From Geosiphon pyriformis (lineage: Eukaryota; Glomeromycota; Glomeromycetes; Archaeosporales; Geosiphonaceae), in contig JAAOMT010000514.1 in assembly GCA_016748015.1 (NCBI GenBank), forward strand, positions 604,924 to 668,923: a DNA stretch of 64,000 nt, read 5' to 3'. Positions 49,855-61,739 of the stretch are shown here, one piece after another. A program made the translations under genes and the position numbers. Position 1 is the stretch's first letter. Each line of letters begins with the position of its first letter. The notes beneath the pieces are model-generated. The model did no database searches. It had not been told where the DNA came from and saw only the letters and a list, made by a program, of their open reading frames with translations.

Positions 49855-51114
49855 GTGATCTGGTTTGGAAATTTGCTACGTGTAATGTATGGGGTCTCAA
49901 TGTTCCTGCTAAACAAATAGATGTTTTTCATTGGCATGTGAATTCTGGTTCTACAATCTCTTTTTTAACTGAGACAAAATTAAGATCATCTGTTGGTCTA
50001 TGGATCAAGGATAAATATGAAGAGGTCTGTATCTTCACTTCTGGGTTGAATGTTGGTTTTCTCGGTGCTGGTGTTGCTGTTATCATGAACAATTCTTTGG
50101 CTCGTCATGTCTTTAAGGTTAAGGAAGTTCCTGGCCATGTTGTCACTATGCGGTTTCTATTCAAGAATAAACTTTTGGTTTCTGTTATTGGATTGTATGC
50201 TGGTGCTTTCACTGGTGTTCATTTTGGTCAGGCTTCTGAGATAAATTCTCTCATTGCTAAGGCTGTTAACTCCAGCATCTTTGTTGTTTTGGGTGAGAAC
50301 TTCAATAAAAATAGGTCTGGAAGAAGTGCAAGCTTCAGGTTCTGCTTGAGTTTGGGTTTGGTTAATTTGTTTTCTGGTTATTCTTTGATCAGGGCTACTA
50401 CATGGGGTAATTCTAAGGGGGTCAAAAAGACTATTGATTTCATTTTTGTTAGTAAGAATTTGGCTTCTGCTGTAACTGGCCATAAGGTTGGCCCAGTTTT
50501 GGACTTTTTTGACACAGATCACAGTGCTGTTATGGTCTTTTTTGAATTGGGCAGGCTCTTGAACATCTGTTTGAATAGCTTGTACAAGCAGGCTAACAGA
50601 GATCACTGGAAGTTTAATATCAAGGACATGGATGTTACTAAATGGTCTCATTTCAGGGACTGCTCCTCTGTCATGGTTTTGGGTATGAAGGATAATTTTC
50701 TTGCCACTGCTGCTAAGCAAGACCTGGATGCTATGTGGTTTCTGCTGGAAAAAGTATTGGTGAATTCTGCAGATGAAATCTTTTCTCGGCATTGGTTCAG
50801 TGAATTTCAGTGTTTGAAAAATAGACTATCCTCTAAGTTTTTGGGCTTGGAGTTGCTAATTGTCAAAATTGTCAAAAAGTTTGGCTTGGCTGATGTCTTT
50901 GGTTTTGATCATCTTGTGAAAAAATAGTTTACATTGGATGTTAACAAAGCTCTAGTGTTGATGGATATGGTTCAATCGGGTCAGAGAAAAGTTGCCATTC
51001 TTAAGTTCTTGTCAGTCGTCAAAAAAGAGTATAGAAAGTCCAAATTGTATGAATCGATCTTGGCACAGGAGGCTTCTATCAGGGAAGCTATTGAAAAGTA
51101 CATAGAGAAGTTTT

Positions 51115-51718
51115 GTTCTGACAAGGGTAGCATAATCAGAAGTGTCTTGGATCAGCCCTTTTGAAAAGTTGTGTTGGATTATTTAATTGTTGACGATGAG
51201 CTTGTTTTGGAGTCTGAGGAGATTAAATTGAAAGTTGACAGTATCATGAAGAATTGGATGAGGAGGCAGATGGTGCCTTCAGCACTGCCTGATCTCTGGG
51301 CCTGTCAGTATGCCCCTTTGGTTTATGTTAGAGATGATGTTTTTTCTGGTGTTATGAGTGCTATTACTTTGGATGAATTGCTTTTGGTTGTTGGTGGTTT
51401 GCTTGATGGCAAGACTGCTGGTTTGTTTGGCATTCCTAATGAACTTTGGAAGTGAGGTGGTAAAGAAATGATAGAGTGTCTCTTGGTTTTGTTGAATATG
51501 TGTTTGTCTGTTGGTTCAGTACTTGTTTTATGGAAAAGGGCCTGGGTCTCGATGATCTCAAAGCCTTATGATTGGGATGGAGTTCTAATAAACACTTGCC
51601 CTATCACTTTGATAGAGATGGCCAGAAAGATTTTTTCTAAGATTCTCTCAGATAGGATTTCTTTTGTGTGCAGTAGATTTGGTGTTCTTTGTGGTGACAA
51701 TTTCTTAGTGTTAAAGGG
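51115..51718 (+). repeat. 604-bp segment, left copy, before the N gap
   Basis: It begins GTTCTGACAAGGGTAGCATA and ends TTAGTGTTAAAGGG directly at the Ns. As far as I can compare by eye it is identical to 51,739-52,342, including in-frame stops. It encodes part of LINE F ORF2. An exact tandem repeat placed against a gap is typical of two contigs whose overlapping ends were not merged. Confidence 0.9.
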
Positions 51719-51738
51719 NNNNNNNNNNNNNNNNNNNN
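51719..51738. other. Assembly gap (20 Ns)
   Basis: Twenty unresolved bases. Any translation across it is meaningless. Confidence 0.99.
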
Positions 51739-52342
51739 GTTCTGACAAGGGTAGCATAATCAGAAGTGTCTTGGATCAGCCCTTTTGAAAAGTTGTGTTG
51801 GATTATTTAATTGTTGACGATGAGCTTGTTTTGGAGTCTGAGGAGATTAAATTGAAAGTTGACAGTATCATGAAGAATTGGATGAGGAGGCAGATGGTGC
51901 CTTCAGCACTGCCTGATCTCTGGGCCTGTCAGTATGCCCCTTTGGTTTATGTTAGAGATGATGTTTTTTCTGGTGTTATGAGTGCTATTACTTTGGATGA
52001 ATTGCTTTTGGTTGTTGGTGGTTTGCTTGATGGCAAGACTGCTGGTTTGTTTGGCATTCCTAATGAACTTTGGAAGTGAGGTGGTAAAGAAATGATAGAG
52101 TGTCTCTTGGTTTTGTTGAATATGTGTTTGTCTGTTGGTTCAGTACTTGTTTTATGGAAAAGGGCCTGGGTCTCGATGATCTCAAAGCCTTATGATTGGG
52201 ATGGAGTTCTAATAAACACTTGCCCTATCACTTTGATAGAGATGGCCAGAAAGATTTTTTCTAAGATTCTCTCAGATAGGATTTCTTTTGTGTGCAGTAG
52301 ATTTGGTGTTCTTTGTGGTGACAATTTCTTAGTGTTAAAGGG
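51739..52342 (+). repeat. 604-bp segment, right copy, after the N gap
   Basis: It repeats 51,115-51,718 base for base by eye and then continues into unique LINE F sequence (TACGTCAATACATTC). The offset is 624 bp, a multiple of three, so the ORF2 frame seems undisturbed even though the duplication is probably artificial. Confidence 0.9.
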
Positions 52343-55300
52343 TACGTCAATACATTCTTCTGTGTTTGCTGTTGGATTGGTGGTTGAGGATGCTCTTGAG
52401 AAAAATAGGGAACTTTGGTTAGTTTTACAGAATATGCACAAGACATATGATTCTGTTGGTTGGCACCACCTAAGAGCTAGTCTGCAACATATCAAAATGT
52501 GTGGCAGATTTATTGACTTTTTTGGTAGCATTCATGAAAACAGAGTTAATAAGGTTATGACTGATTTTGGTCTTTCAAATAGTTATAGGGTGCATGATGG
52601 CCTTGATCAGGGTAAAGTCTTCTCATCTCTCCTTTAGAGAATCTTTTATGACCTGCTCTTGTGTAAAGTTAAAAGGCATGAACATTTGTGTGGTTATCAT
52701 ATTGATACTAAGTTTGTGGCAAGGACTGGCAGAATTGAGAATGGTGGTGAAATGTCTTCATTTTTTGCTGCTGGCGCTTTTGTGAATGATACAATTTGGG
52801 TTGGGGATTGTCAAGCTTCCATGCAATATGCTTTAAATATTGCTAATAAGTTCTTTTGTATCAATGATATTTCCATAAACAATAAGAAAACAGTGGCTAT
52901 ACCTATTAATCAGGGTGTCAAAGTTGCTGTATTGAGTATAAGTGGTTGGCTAATTTCTGTGGCCAGGAAGGGTGAAGCTTACAGATATTTGGGAATTTTT
53001 TTGTCAACTGAAGGGTTGTTTAAACCAAGTTTGGCCAAGGCTCACTCAGATATTTGTTTCTTTGTTAACAGAGTGCTCAGGAAAGCAATCATGGATAAGC
53101 AGTTTTCATATTTGGTGTCAGCTGTTTTGCAGCCCATTGTTAATTATTGTACTCAGTTTAGTTTTGTTTCATCTGGTGTTTACTATAGGTGGGATGTTTT
53201 AGTTAAGAAGAGCTTCAGATCTAAGGCACATCTATCTCATGATTTTCTTGATGCTGCTCTGCATCATTTTTCTCTGTATGGTCTGAAATCCTTTGAGCAG
53301 ATGCAGTCTGAAGAGAAAATGGCTTCTTTGGTCTTGTTTGCTAATGCATCCAGTATTTTTGGCCACTTGTTTGAACATAGATTTTTGGATTTACAGGTTC
53401 TAGGTTGGGCCCCTTTGAATCTGTTTCAGTACCCTGTCAAGTTGTGTGTTAATCTGGTAAACAATTTTTTAATGGGTGTGGTGAAGATTTTTATGAATAT
53501 TGATCTTTTTTTGGTGAACAATCTCCCCAATGCTTTTCATCATTCTGGTTGTTTTCCAATGCCTTCAATTCTTGGAAAGTCTTTGTACTTCAATTCTGTT
53601 TGTTTTCTTAAGCGTTTTGGTGTTGCTTTTGGTGATTGGCTTTTCAATAAAAAGGGGTTGTTGTTGGATTGGAAGACATTTTGTTATTGGAAGCATTTGG
53701 ATCCATGTGGCCCTGTGTCTCTTTGGTTCATAGTTGTTTCTAAGTACTTTTTGGATCAGGGTCTTGCTTTTTCTTACTCATTTGTTGCCATCCAATTTGG
53801 TAGTTTGACCATTTTGAAGTCTGATGTGTTCTTCTCTGTGCAGGATGGTCTACATGGAATTTGGTCTGGCTGTTTTGAGGCGTATACAGATGGGTCTTTG
53901 AAGGGGGCTGGGTCTGCTGATGTGTCAAGTGGTGCGGCTGCATATTTTCTAGCTCTGGAATTGGGTATTGGAGTCAAAGTTTGTGGCCTTTTGTCCTCTA
54001 CTATGGCAGAGTTGCAGGCTGTTGCTCTGGCTTTGGAATGTGTTCCCTCATCTAGTTCTGTGGTGTTGTATCTTGACAGCCAAACTGTTATTGATGCATG
54101 CATTTCTGAAATGTTGCTTGAGGTTCCAGATTTCCGCAGTTGCTGCTGGATTAAAAAAAGACATATTTCAACTTGATTAGAGATAAGGATCTTAGAGTGA
54201 GTTAAATCAAAGTCAAAGGTCATGCTGGTGTTCTTGACAATGTAGAAGCTAATAGATTTGCTGATAAGGCTGTCTGCTCCTCTTTTGTTTTGCTGATGAG
54301 AGTATGAGAGTGTTTTTTGGTGGCTGATGACACAGTGGTTTTGGGCAATGCCTGCCACTTTGTTAGGAATGTGTTTAGATCTGTTTGTTGTGCTCGTTGG
54401 GAGGCTGGTCCTGGTCGGAATATGGTTTCGGCTGACATGTTGGAGGATTTTGATTGAGCTGCTTCTGCAAAGGTCTGGCATCTTGACTCATACATGCTTG
54501 CTGGATTTACTAGCTGCAAGTCAGCAGATCTTCGTACATATTTAATGAAGGCGTTACATAAGAAGTTACTGGTGGTGGTTAGAAAGAGACTGTATAACAG
54601 ATGTTACCCAGGTGTTCAGTGTTTGTTGTGTGGTGAAGTGGAGCTGCCAGACCATGTTTTCACTTGTTCACAGGATATTCATATCTGGAGGAAAATTTTG
54701 CTGGAGGCTTTTGCACAATAGATTTCTTTGGTTGGTGTTTGTGACCTGTCTTTTTCTTCAGTTCTTTGGGTCTTTGATTCTTGTCATTTGGACATTGGCA
54801 GATATTCGGTTTTATGTAAAGGTTTTGTGATAAAGGTTTGGTGTGCTAAGACAGCAAGTGTTTTCAACAATGTTAAAAAGACTTCTCATGTTGTGGTTGA
54901 CTTTGTGAAATTTTTGGCTGAGTTGTATCAATCTAAGGTCTGGTTGGTTAGATCTAGGTTCAGGGTGAACATGGAGAAAGCTGGTTTGGTCAGTGACAAT
55001 GGTTTGGTGTTGGGTTTGTCCCATTGTATGTCTTCTGTGCTTTCTGATGGTGTGGTAAAGATGCTTGGCATCACTGAGTCTTTTGCTATCAGTTTTGGCC
55101 GTCTTAGGCCTTGCCTTTTTTTTTCAGGTCTGGATGATAAACTTTGTGTTAATATTAGTGTGTAGTATTGTCTTGATTGGCCTGAGTGGCTAGTCACATG
55201 TTGTTGATGCATGAATTACATTTAGTTTAGGCCACTTAGTTTGGCTCTATGTACTAGATAGCAGTTGGACTTCACTCATTAAATGTTTAATAAAAAAATA

Positions 55301-56715
55301 AAAATAAAAATTAATAATTAATTTAATCATAATTAAATCATAATACAATTCAGTTAAAAAGCTAACAAAACTAAAAAATACTAATAAAAATTTAGAATTA
55401 ATATATATAATATTTAATAATATCAAACTTTGTTATATTCCAAAATTTTTATATATTTTATTTAAATAATTTAATATTTTAAATTTGTAATTATTTTTTA
55501 AAAATAGCTACCAAAAATATAATTAATTAATTTTTGATTATATCAATTATAATTATAATTGATATTATTAATTAAAATTATTAACTTTTAAAAAAATTAT
55601 ATATTAGATAAGTTTAAAATAAATAAATAAATTTAATATATATAAATAATTAATATAATTAAAATAGTAATAATATAATATATAGAGTAATTTAATTATA
55701 TATATAGTTTTTTTGTAAATTAAAAAAAATATTAATTTTATACTAAATCAACTTTTTATTATAGTTTTATTATACATAATAGGTTTTTTTACTTTTTTTT
55801 TTTTTGTTTTGAATATTTTTTTTTATTCTTATATATATTTCTATTTTATTATAAGCAATTTTTTTTAATTATGTTATTTTTCAATATATTATAAAAAAAA
55901 TAATTCTATTATAATTTTATTTTAAATAAATAACATAAAATAATAAAATACTTTATAAAAACATATTTGTTAAATATTTAAGTAATATTTTTATAATTTA
56001 TGTTTATTATTTTATAACTTTTTAATAACTTTTTTTATTCTTATTTTCTAAATTAAATATTTAAACCATATTTTTTTAATAGTTAATTGAAAAAATTTTA
56101 ATGTAATTTTAGTAAAATAATTTAGTTAGTTTTTAATAATTTGATTTGTTTTTTGTGTTTTAAATAAGAATTAATTATTATTATTTTTTATAAAATTTTA
56201 AGCTGGTTCTTATTTAAAAAATAAATATTCATGATTTTATAATTTTTTTATTTTATAAACATTTTTTTATAAATTTTTGTTTTTTTTATATTATTATAAG
56301 TAAATTTTTGAATTTTATTGAGATTTTTTATAACTTGATATTTAAATTATTGTTTAAATAATCTTAAAGTTTTTTAAAAGTTTTTAAAAATAGAGTTTTT
56401 TAAATAATAAATAAAAATTTATAATAATACTTAATAATACTTAGTATTTAATTTTATTAATATAATAATTGATTTTATTTTAATGTTTTTTATTTTTCTG
56501 TTAAACAATCTTAATTTTTTAATTATATTCTATATTTATTTTTGGCATTTTTTACCAAAAAATCTGTAATATTATAATCTTAATATTTTTAATTAATTAA
56601 TTAATTAATAATAAAATAATAAAGAAAAAAATACATAAATTAAAAATTATATATTTTATTAATAATTATAATTAAAAACTATTTTTTAGTATTCAAAATA
56701 TTTCTTTATATTTTG
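55301..56715. other. AT-rich DNA, no gene seen
   Basis: About 1.4 kb of A/T-dominated sequence behind LINE F. No frame, RNA gene or unit repeat stands out. Confidence 0.5.
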
Positions 56716-56719
56716 AACC

Positions 56720-57330
56720 ATGTATGCTGTTATATTTATAATAAAATAGTCAATTTTATGTTAATTACATATATAGTTACTTTCTAATAAAAATCAACTT
56801 TTTTACAAAAAAATTTTATTTTTAAGCTTTTCAATTAATATATAATTACTTTGCTGTAAAAATCAACTTTTTTACAAAAAATTTCAATTATAAACTACCT
56901 AATAATATAAAAAAAATATAAAAAAGTAAAAAAATAAAAAATGTGTTTTAAAGATTTGTTTCAAATTCAGGCCTGAAAGTTTTAACAGTTTATTAAAATT
57001 AATAGTTAATTAATTTCACAATATTAATTTCAATTTAGTGAATTTTAAAGTAGCAATAATTAAGAGTTTGAATTCTCAAAATAAGTTTTATTAAATGAAT
57101 TTGTAAAAAAGATGATTTTAAATTGAATTAGAAGATATATTTTCTTGAAAAGTAAAGCTTTTCATTTATACAATTTGTTATAATACTATTCTATAATTTA
57201 ACACTTTTTTTTTTCTAATATTTTGGCAAACTAAAGATACATTTTATAAACTACAAGTTATTTTTATGAACTATAAGTTATTTTAGTAAACTGTTAAATA
57301 TTTTGTCAAATTCTGAATATTTTGGTAAAT
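56720..57330 (+). repeat. Dispersed AT-rich repeat R, copy 3
   Basis: Inverted relative to copy 2. Ordered blocks: AATAGTCAATTTTATGTTAA, ATCAACTTTTTTACAAAAAA (twice, about 85 bp apart), TTTAACAGTTTATTAAAATT, GTAAAGCTTTTCATTTATAC, TTTTGGCAAACTAAAGATAC, then several GTAAACTGTTAAATATTTTG-like short repeats to 57,340. It is less AT-decayed than copy 2, so it is the best copy for defining the element. No coding potential or terminal inverted repeat seen. Confidence 0.6.
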
Positions 57331-57339
57331 TCTTAAATA

Positions 57340-59308
57340 TTACATAGTTTGAAGTATTACATGATCTAATTATTATAATTTAGTTGGATTTGTTTTCTAT
57401 ACAATTCAAATTATTAATTAAAAAATAGAAATATAAGAATACTTTCATGCTAATCAATAGCTCAAATTTCTATTAGTAATAATATTATAATTTTAATACT
57501 TTTTTTAATATAGGATTACTAAGTTTCCAATGTCAATTATCTATTATAATATTCAAATTCAAGATAAAAGACAATATATAACATATAAAGGGAAATAGTT
57601 ATTAAAAATTTTAAATTAAACAAATATTTTTTTATAATTAAAATAAATATTGAAAAATAACCAAGTAAACATGCTTTAATTATATTCAAAAATATTTAAA
57701 TATATTCTTTCGGTTATAAGGAACTTTATTGTTCTTAATATAAATTTCTTTTGAATAATGTTGCTTGCATGCAAAATTACGCAAAGTAATATATAGGAAA
57801 ATTATTGTGTTTTTTATTTTAAAAATTTTCCTAACAATGACTTCCTTCCAACATATATTTTTAGGTTGATTGTTATATGTTAATGCATTTATTACAATCT
57901 TATTTAAAATCTCAATGTACACTGTCTTTTACTTATTTTGGCTTGAACGTAATGCAAATCAAATCAAATAATTTTATATCGAATCCAATTTTGAATTTAA
58001 GATGGCAATTATTTTTAATTAACTTATTTTCAATTTACAAATTTTATAAAAATATATTCAAAAGTTGCTAATTTAAATTTTTAATAATAAATTTTAAAAT
58101 GTAAATAGATATTTCAATTTATATCTTAAATATTTTTTAATATAATATAAAGCATTAATTACTTTTTCAAAGTATTTTTAGTTTTTTATTACAATATTAT
58201 ATAAAAATATAAAAAATATTTGCATAATTCAAAATTTTGAATATTTTATACATGAAAAGCAAAAATTATTCAAAATTAAAATATTTTTATTTTGAAAAAT
58301 TTTAAAGCCTTAAGTACAAAGGGTGGAAATATAATTGGAGCTATAAATTCATTAAAATTTTATAAAAATATTATCATAAAGCCTAAAATGTGACTGTTAA
58401 AATTTTATAAAAGCAAAATCTAATGTTTTAGCATCGAGTTTACAAGATTGGGTTTGATATTTTAGATAAAATCATTTTTGGACAACCATTTCCTTTTTTG
58501 TGTTCTACATTGCATTTTATCTTAAGATGTTAATTGAATCTTGGTAATACTATGTAATTTAAAATCTGAACGGACTCCTTACTTCTAATAATATAATAAA
58601 ATCTGGCTGGGTTTGATATTAGACGGAGATATTTTTGGCTGGTATTACGCAAAATATAAAAGGAAATTGTTTAGGATGAAAATCATATTCTGTTAGATAA
58701 TTACACAGAAAATTAGTTTGAGGTGATACCTGAATCTAATACATGTCTAAATAAAATTACGTAAATCAATTAAAAACATTGCAACACTAATTTTACCTCC
58801 CTAAATTTAAAGTTCTTGAAGACAAGATCACCCTAAACTGCAAGTCTCAATATATCATAAATCAATTAACTTTCAATAAGTAAAAGCAGTAACATGATAA
58901 TCTTAAATCAAATCAACCAAAAATGATAAATAGTCTTTTGTAAGACTAGATATGGGATTTGCACTATGTTTTGTGTTTTTTTTTAAGCCCGTGTTCAGCC
59001 TGGTAGGACTATGAGGTTAAATTTCTTTCCATTGAGTTTATTCTGAACAAAAATTACAAACCTTATAGGCAGCAAAGATGGCAGATGATCTTTATGGCGC
59101 GGAGTAAAATTTCTTAATTTTTTCAACATGCGTAACAAGACACAGATTTTATCCGCTATTCGAGAAAGTATATAAACTCTTTCGACTAAAATCCAAGCAG
59201 CCACTGTTTCTTGGGATTGCTTCATTTCTTTAATCCTACTAAACCTTTGTGTTTAAACAATTATTTATATCGCGCACCCATACCACTTTTGAATTGTATC
59301 TTATAAAA
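57340..59308. other. Non-repetitive region upstream of the secreted-protein gene
   Basis: Composition is more balanced than transposon spacers, especially 58,320-59,300, which should include the promoter of the gene at 59,309. A TATA-like GTATATAAAC lies at about 59,168-59,177. Short open frames at 57,686-57,922 and 58,995-59,225 on the minus strand carry no recognisable motif. I see no supported gene. Confidence 0.45.
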
Positions 59309-60077
59309 ATGTATAAAATTATTTTTTTCTTTATTGCTATTCTTTCATGTTGGTTTATGGTGGACGGCGCTGCTTTAACCCCAGACTGCCAAGCGTGTGC
59401 AAATGGGGATGCCAATCTCCTCACCTGTACTGGTGCTAGTTCGGCTAGTGAAATCACGAACTTACCTAAAGCAACTATATCAAAATGCTTCTGCAAGCAG
59501 TCCTCAATTGATGCATATGCGAGGTAGGCGAACACTTACAGAGAATTCAAGTTCACGGACTGGGTTATTAATTTTACTCATGCATCCTTAAATTCATAAT
59601 AGCTGTTTTAAATGCCCATCATCAGTTGAATATCAATCAACTGATTCTGTTTCAGTATCTGGTAAGCAAATTTAATTGATACATTGTCATCGATTCTCGG
59701 ATATTTCTTAATTTTTGTTATACTTCTTTATAGATGCCATTTCAAACTGCAAACTTTATAACCCAAATATAATTCTAATCGACCCAAATCCAACCAAACC
59801 AACCACAAGTACAAGCAAAACAGCCACAATTCCAACCACCATATATTCAACCACCACATATTCAACCCCAAAGTTAAGCCCAACTTTGACAATTTCACCC
59901 ATATCAAGCAGCACTTTAACCGAGTCAGCTGAAAATGAACCAATCATAACTGTAACCAAAACTACAACTGTAACGCATACCTCCTCTAACGCTAATAATA
60001 CTAAGTTCAACGGCATTCGGACTGATATAGTTGCTGTTTTCCTGTTGATTATTGTCTCGATAATTTTCCTTTTGTAA
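59309..60077 (+). CDS. Secreted cysteine-rich, Thr/Ser-rich protein, probable GPI anchor
   Basis: Exons 59309-59523, 59603-59661 and 59734-60077 give 206 codons (205 aa), with GT-AG introns. A hydrophobic signal peptide covers residues 1 to ~21 (MYKIIFFFIAILSC). The mature N-terminal domain has eight cysteines at 27, 30, 40, 60, 62, 73, 76 and 97 (CxxC, C, CxC, CxxC, C pattern). A Thr/Ser/Pro-rich stalk at ~108-175 is likely O-glycosylated. The C-terminus is a hydrophobic stretch (VAVFLLIIVSIIFLL) with small residues and Asn before it (NANNTKFNG), as in GPI-anchored surface proteins. I do not recognise the family. It would sit on the cell surface or wall. ATG at 59,309 is chosen because it gives a clean signal peptide; the frame is open further upstream. 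Confidence 0.78.
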
Positions 60078-60171
60078 TTGCCTAAATTTTTTCAGAAGCC
60101 TTAAATTCGAAAGATCTACCCTATAATTTATTAATTTAGTATATTCCAGCTTAGGAGCGTATGCAATTAAT

Positions 60172-60240
60172 ATATGGGTGGCCAGTCACGTGTAGAAAGC
60201 GTTTATTATAGAACCTGTATATGTTGTATGTAAGAAAAAG
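60172..60240 (+). repeat. Fragment of LINE 3' UTR behind the secreted-protein gene
   Basis: GTGGCCAGTCACGTGTAGAA (about 60,177) matches copy E's GGCTGGTCACGTGTAGAAAG, and TTATTATAGAACCTGTATAT matches copy G's TTAATATAGAACCTGTTTAG. Only ~65 bp are present, with no ORF2 tail, about 95 bp downstream of the stop codon. It may form part of the transcript's 3' end. Confidence 0.6.
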
Positions 60241-61735
60241 TTTCACATATCGAATTAGTGGGTATCAAACGCTTAAAAATTGAGGGAATATACTTCAAAC
60301 GAACTCTTTATGCGCAAGAATCTACTACTATATATAATTTTTAAATTTTTGATTTCAACTATTATTAGCAGATGTATAAACTGTCAAATATTATAAATAA
60401 CAATTACAAATAATAATATAAATTATAAAAATTCAAATGTTAACCAATTTAATATTATTATTTAATTCTAAATATTGATTAGAAAATTCTATCATTTTTT
60501 TTTCTAAAATTATTTGGCTTTTTATTTTTCTTTTTCAAAAGTTATCAATTTCCTGTTATATTTGTTAAAAGCATTACAAATAAGACTTTGGTAAATGAAA
60601 TTAATAATATTTATAAATTAATTGTTAATTAAAGCTTTTAATAATTTTTTTTTATTTGTTGTTTTTTTTGTTTTTTATCAAAAATTATATTTGGAAATAT
60701 TACAAATATCAATATAAATATGTTTATTTATTAATTTTATTATTTGTAAATAAAAACAACAATCAATTTTGGTTTATTTAATAAATTAATTTATAAGTTT
60801 AAATTATGTTTTAATTTACTTTAGAAATTAATAATTAAACTTTTTTATTAAATAATAATAAAAAATTTAAAATAAAATTTTTTAATAATTTAGTCTTATA
60901 GAGTTTATATTTACAACCAGGGTAAAAAAACAATCGTTATTTTTGTTGACATAACCAAAAAAAATTTAAAAAGTAATACCAGTTAAACATAAAAATATCA
61001 TAAGAATATTTCTTTTAAATAACACAAATATAAAACATTTTCTTTTTTTATTAGTTTTTTTATAAAAGTATTATTAAGAAATTTTTCAAAAAGAACTTTA
61101 AAATTGTTTTTACTACTCAAAAAAACTTTAACAAAAATCTCAATAGCTTTAATAATTTTTTCTTAAATAACAAAAAAATATTAGAAAAGGTTTTTTAATA
61201 ATAACAACAATTAATTTTTAAAAAATATCATATAATATTTGTTTAAATCTATAAATTTTTTGATAGACATACAAAATTTTGATTAAAATATAACAAAAAA
61301 GCTAAAATAAACTTAATATAATAAGAGCTCAAAAATTTACTTTTAAATTTAATTAAATTAAAAGTAAGTTTTTGGAGTAATATTAAATTAAATGTTTTTT
61401 ACTTATACAAAAACACTCAACTTTGAATAAAATAACTTATTTTTTTATAATTAAATTATTAAAGTATTTTGGTTTAATGATTATTAAACGGTAAAACCTT
61501 GAATACTTAATTTACAACTTTTTTATATTTTATAAAAATTTTCATTTAAGCTACTTTTTATTGGTAAAAAACTGAATTTTAAAGTAGTTTGTATATATTT
61601 GGACAGTAAAGATATGAATTATTTGTTTAATAATAACGTTTTATTATTTTTTTTATAAAAAAAATATATGCTTAAATTCATATTATTTTTATGAATTGTT
61701 TTTGGTTTGTTAAATATATGTTTAATAATTATTAG
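60241..61735. other. AT-rich DNA, possible old transposon remains
   Basis: A/T-dominated with no readable gene. A patch at 60,910-61,010 (ACAACCAGGGTAAAAAAACA) weakly recalls the start of elements D and H, but I cannot align it further. Confidence 0.4.
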
Positions 61736-61739
61736 GCTA

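Larger units (their letters stand above)
49850..55165 (+). pseudogene. LINE F ORF2 (endonuclease-RT-RNase H), broken
   Basis: Frame is constant to 54,176 and then shifts before 54,494. The site where copies A and B have the ORF2 ATG reads ATA. The AP endonuclease has CNVWG, TETKL and FFDTDHSAV, but the GDFNEN box reads GENFNKN. Reverse transcriptase has DGLDQGKVFSSLL, then a TAG at 52,633 (Trp in sisters), and FVNDTIWVG (52,779) in place of FVDD. RNase H has YTDGSLKGAG (53,884), MAELQA and YLDSQ, acidic residues kept. The zinc motif is CLLCGEVELPDHVFTC (54,620). Other stops: 50,925, 51,162, 51,453 and 54,174. The gap and duplicated 604 bp lie at the endonuclease/RT junction. Confidence 0.87.
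47870..55300 (+). mobile_element. LINE copy F, full length, contains assembly gap
   Basis: The 5' leader AAAACTTCTTTTTCTCTTAC (47,868) is shared with A and E. ORF1, ORF2 and a 3' UTR (55,166-55,290) with TTGGCCTGAGTGGCTAGTCA follow, ending TAATAAAAAAATAAAA. The apparent length, 7.4 kb, is inflated by a 20-N gap and a 604-bp repeated segment; without it the element is about 6.8 kb, like copies B, C and E. Confidence 0.92.

Noticed and set aside
51566-51788. Open frames running through the N gap.
   Set aside because: They translate unknown bases and the artificial junction between the two 604-bp copies.
59078-59107. ATG followed by MADDLYGAE, looking like a conserved first exon of a host gene, with a possible donor GTAAAA after it.
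   Set aside because: No downstream exon in a compatible frame could be found before the next gene at 59,309, and nine residues are too few for a call.
59728-60016. Leu/Val/Trp-rich open frames on the minus strand over the third exon of the secreted-protein gene.
   Set aside because: They are antisense shadows of the Thr/Ser/Pro-rich stalk.
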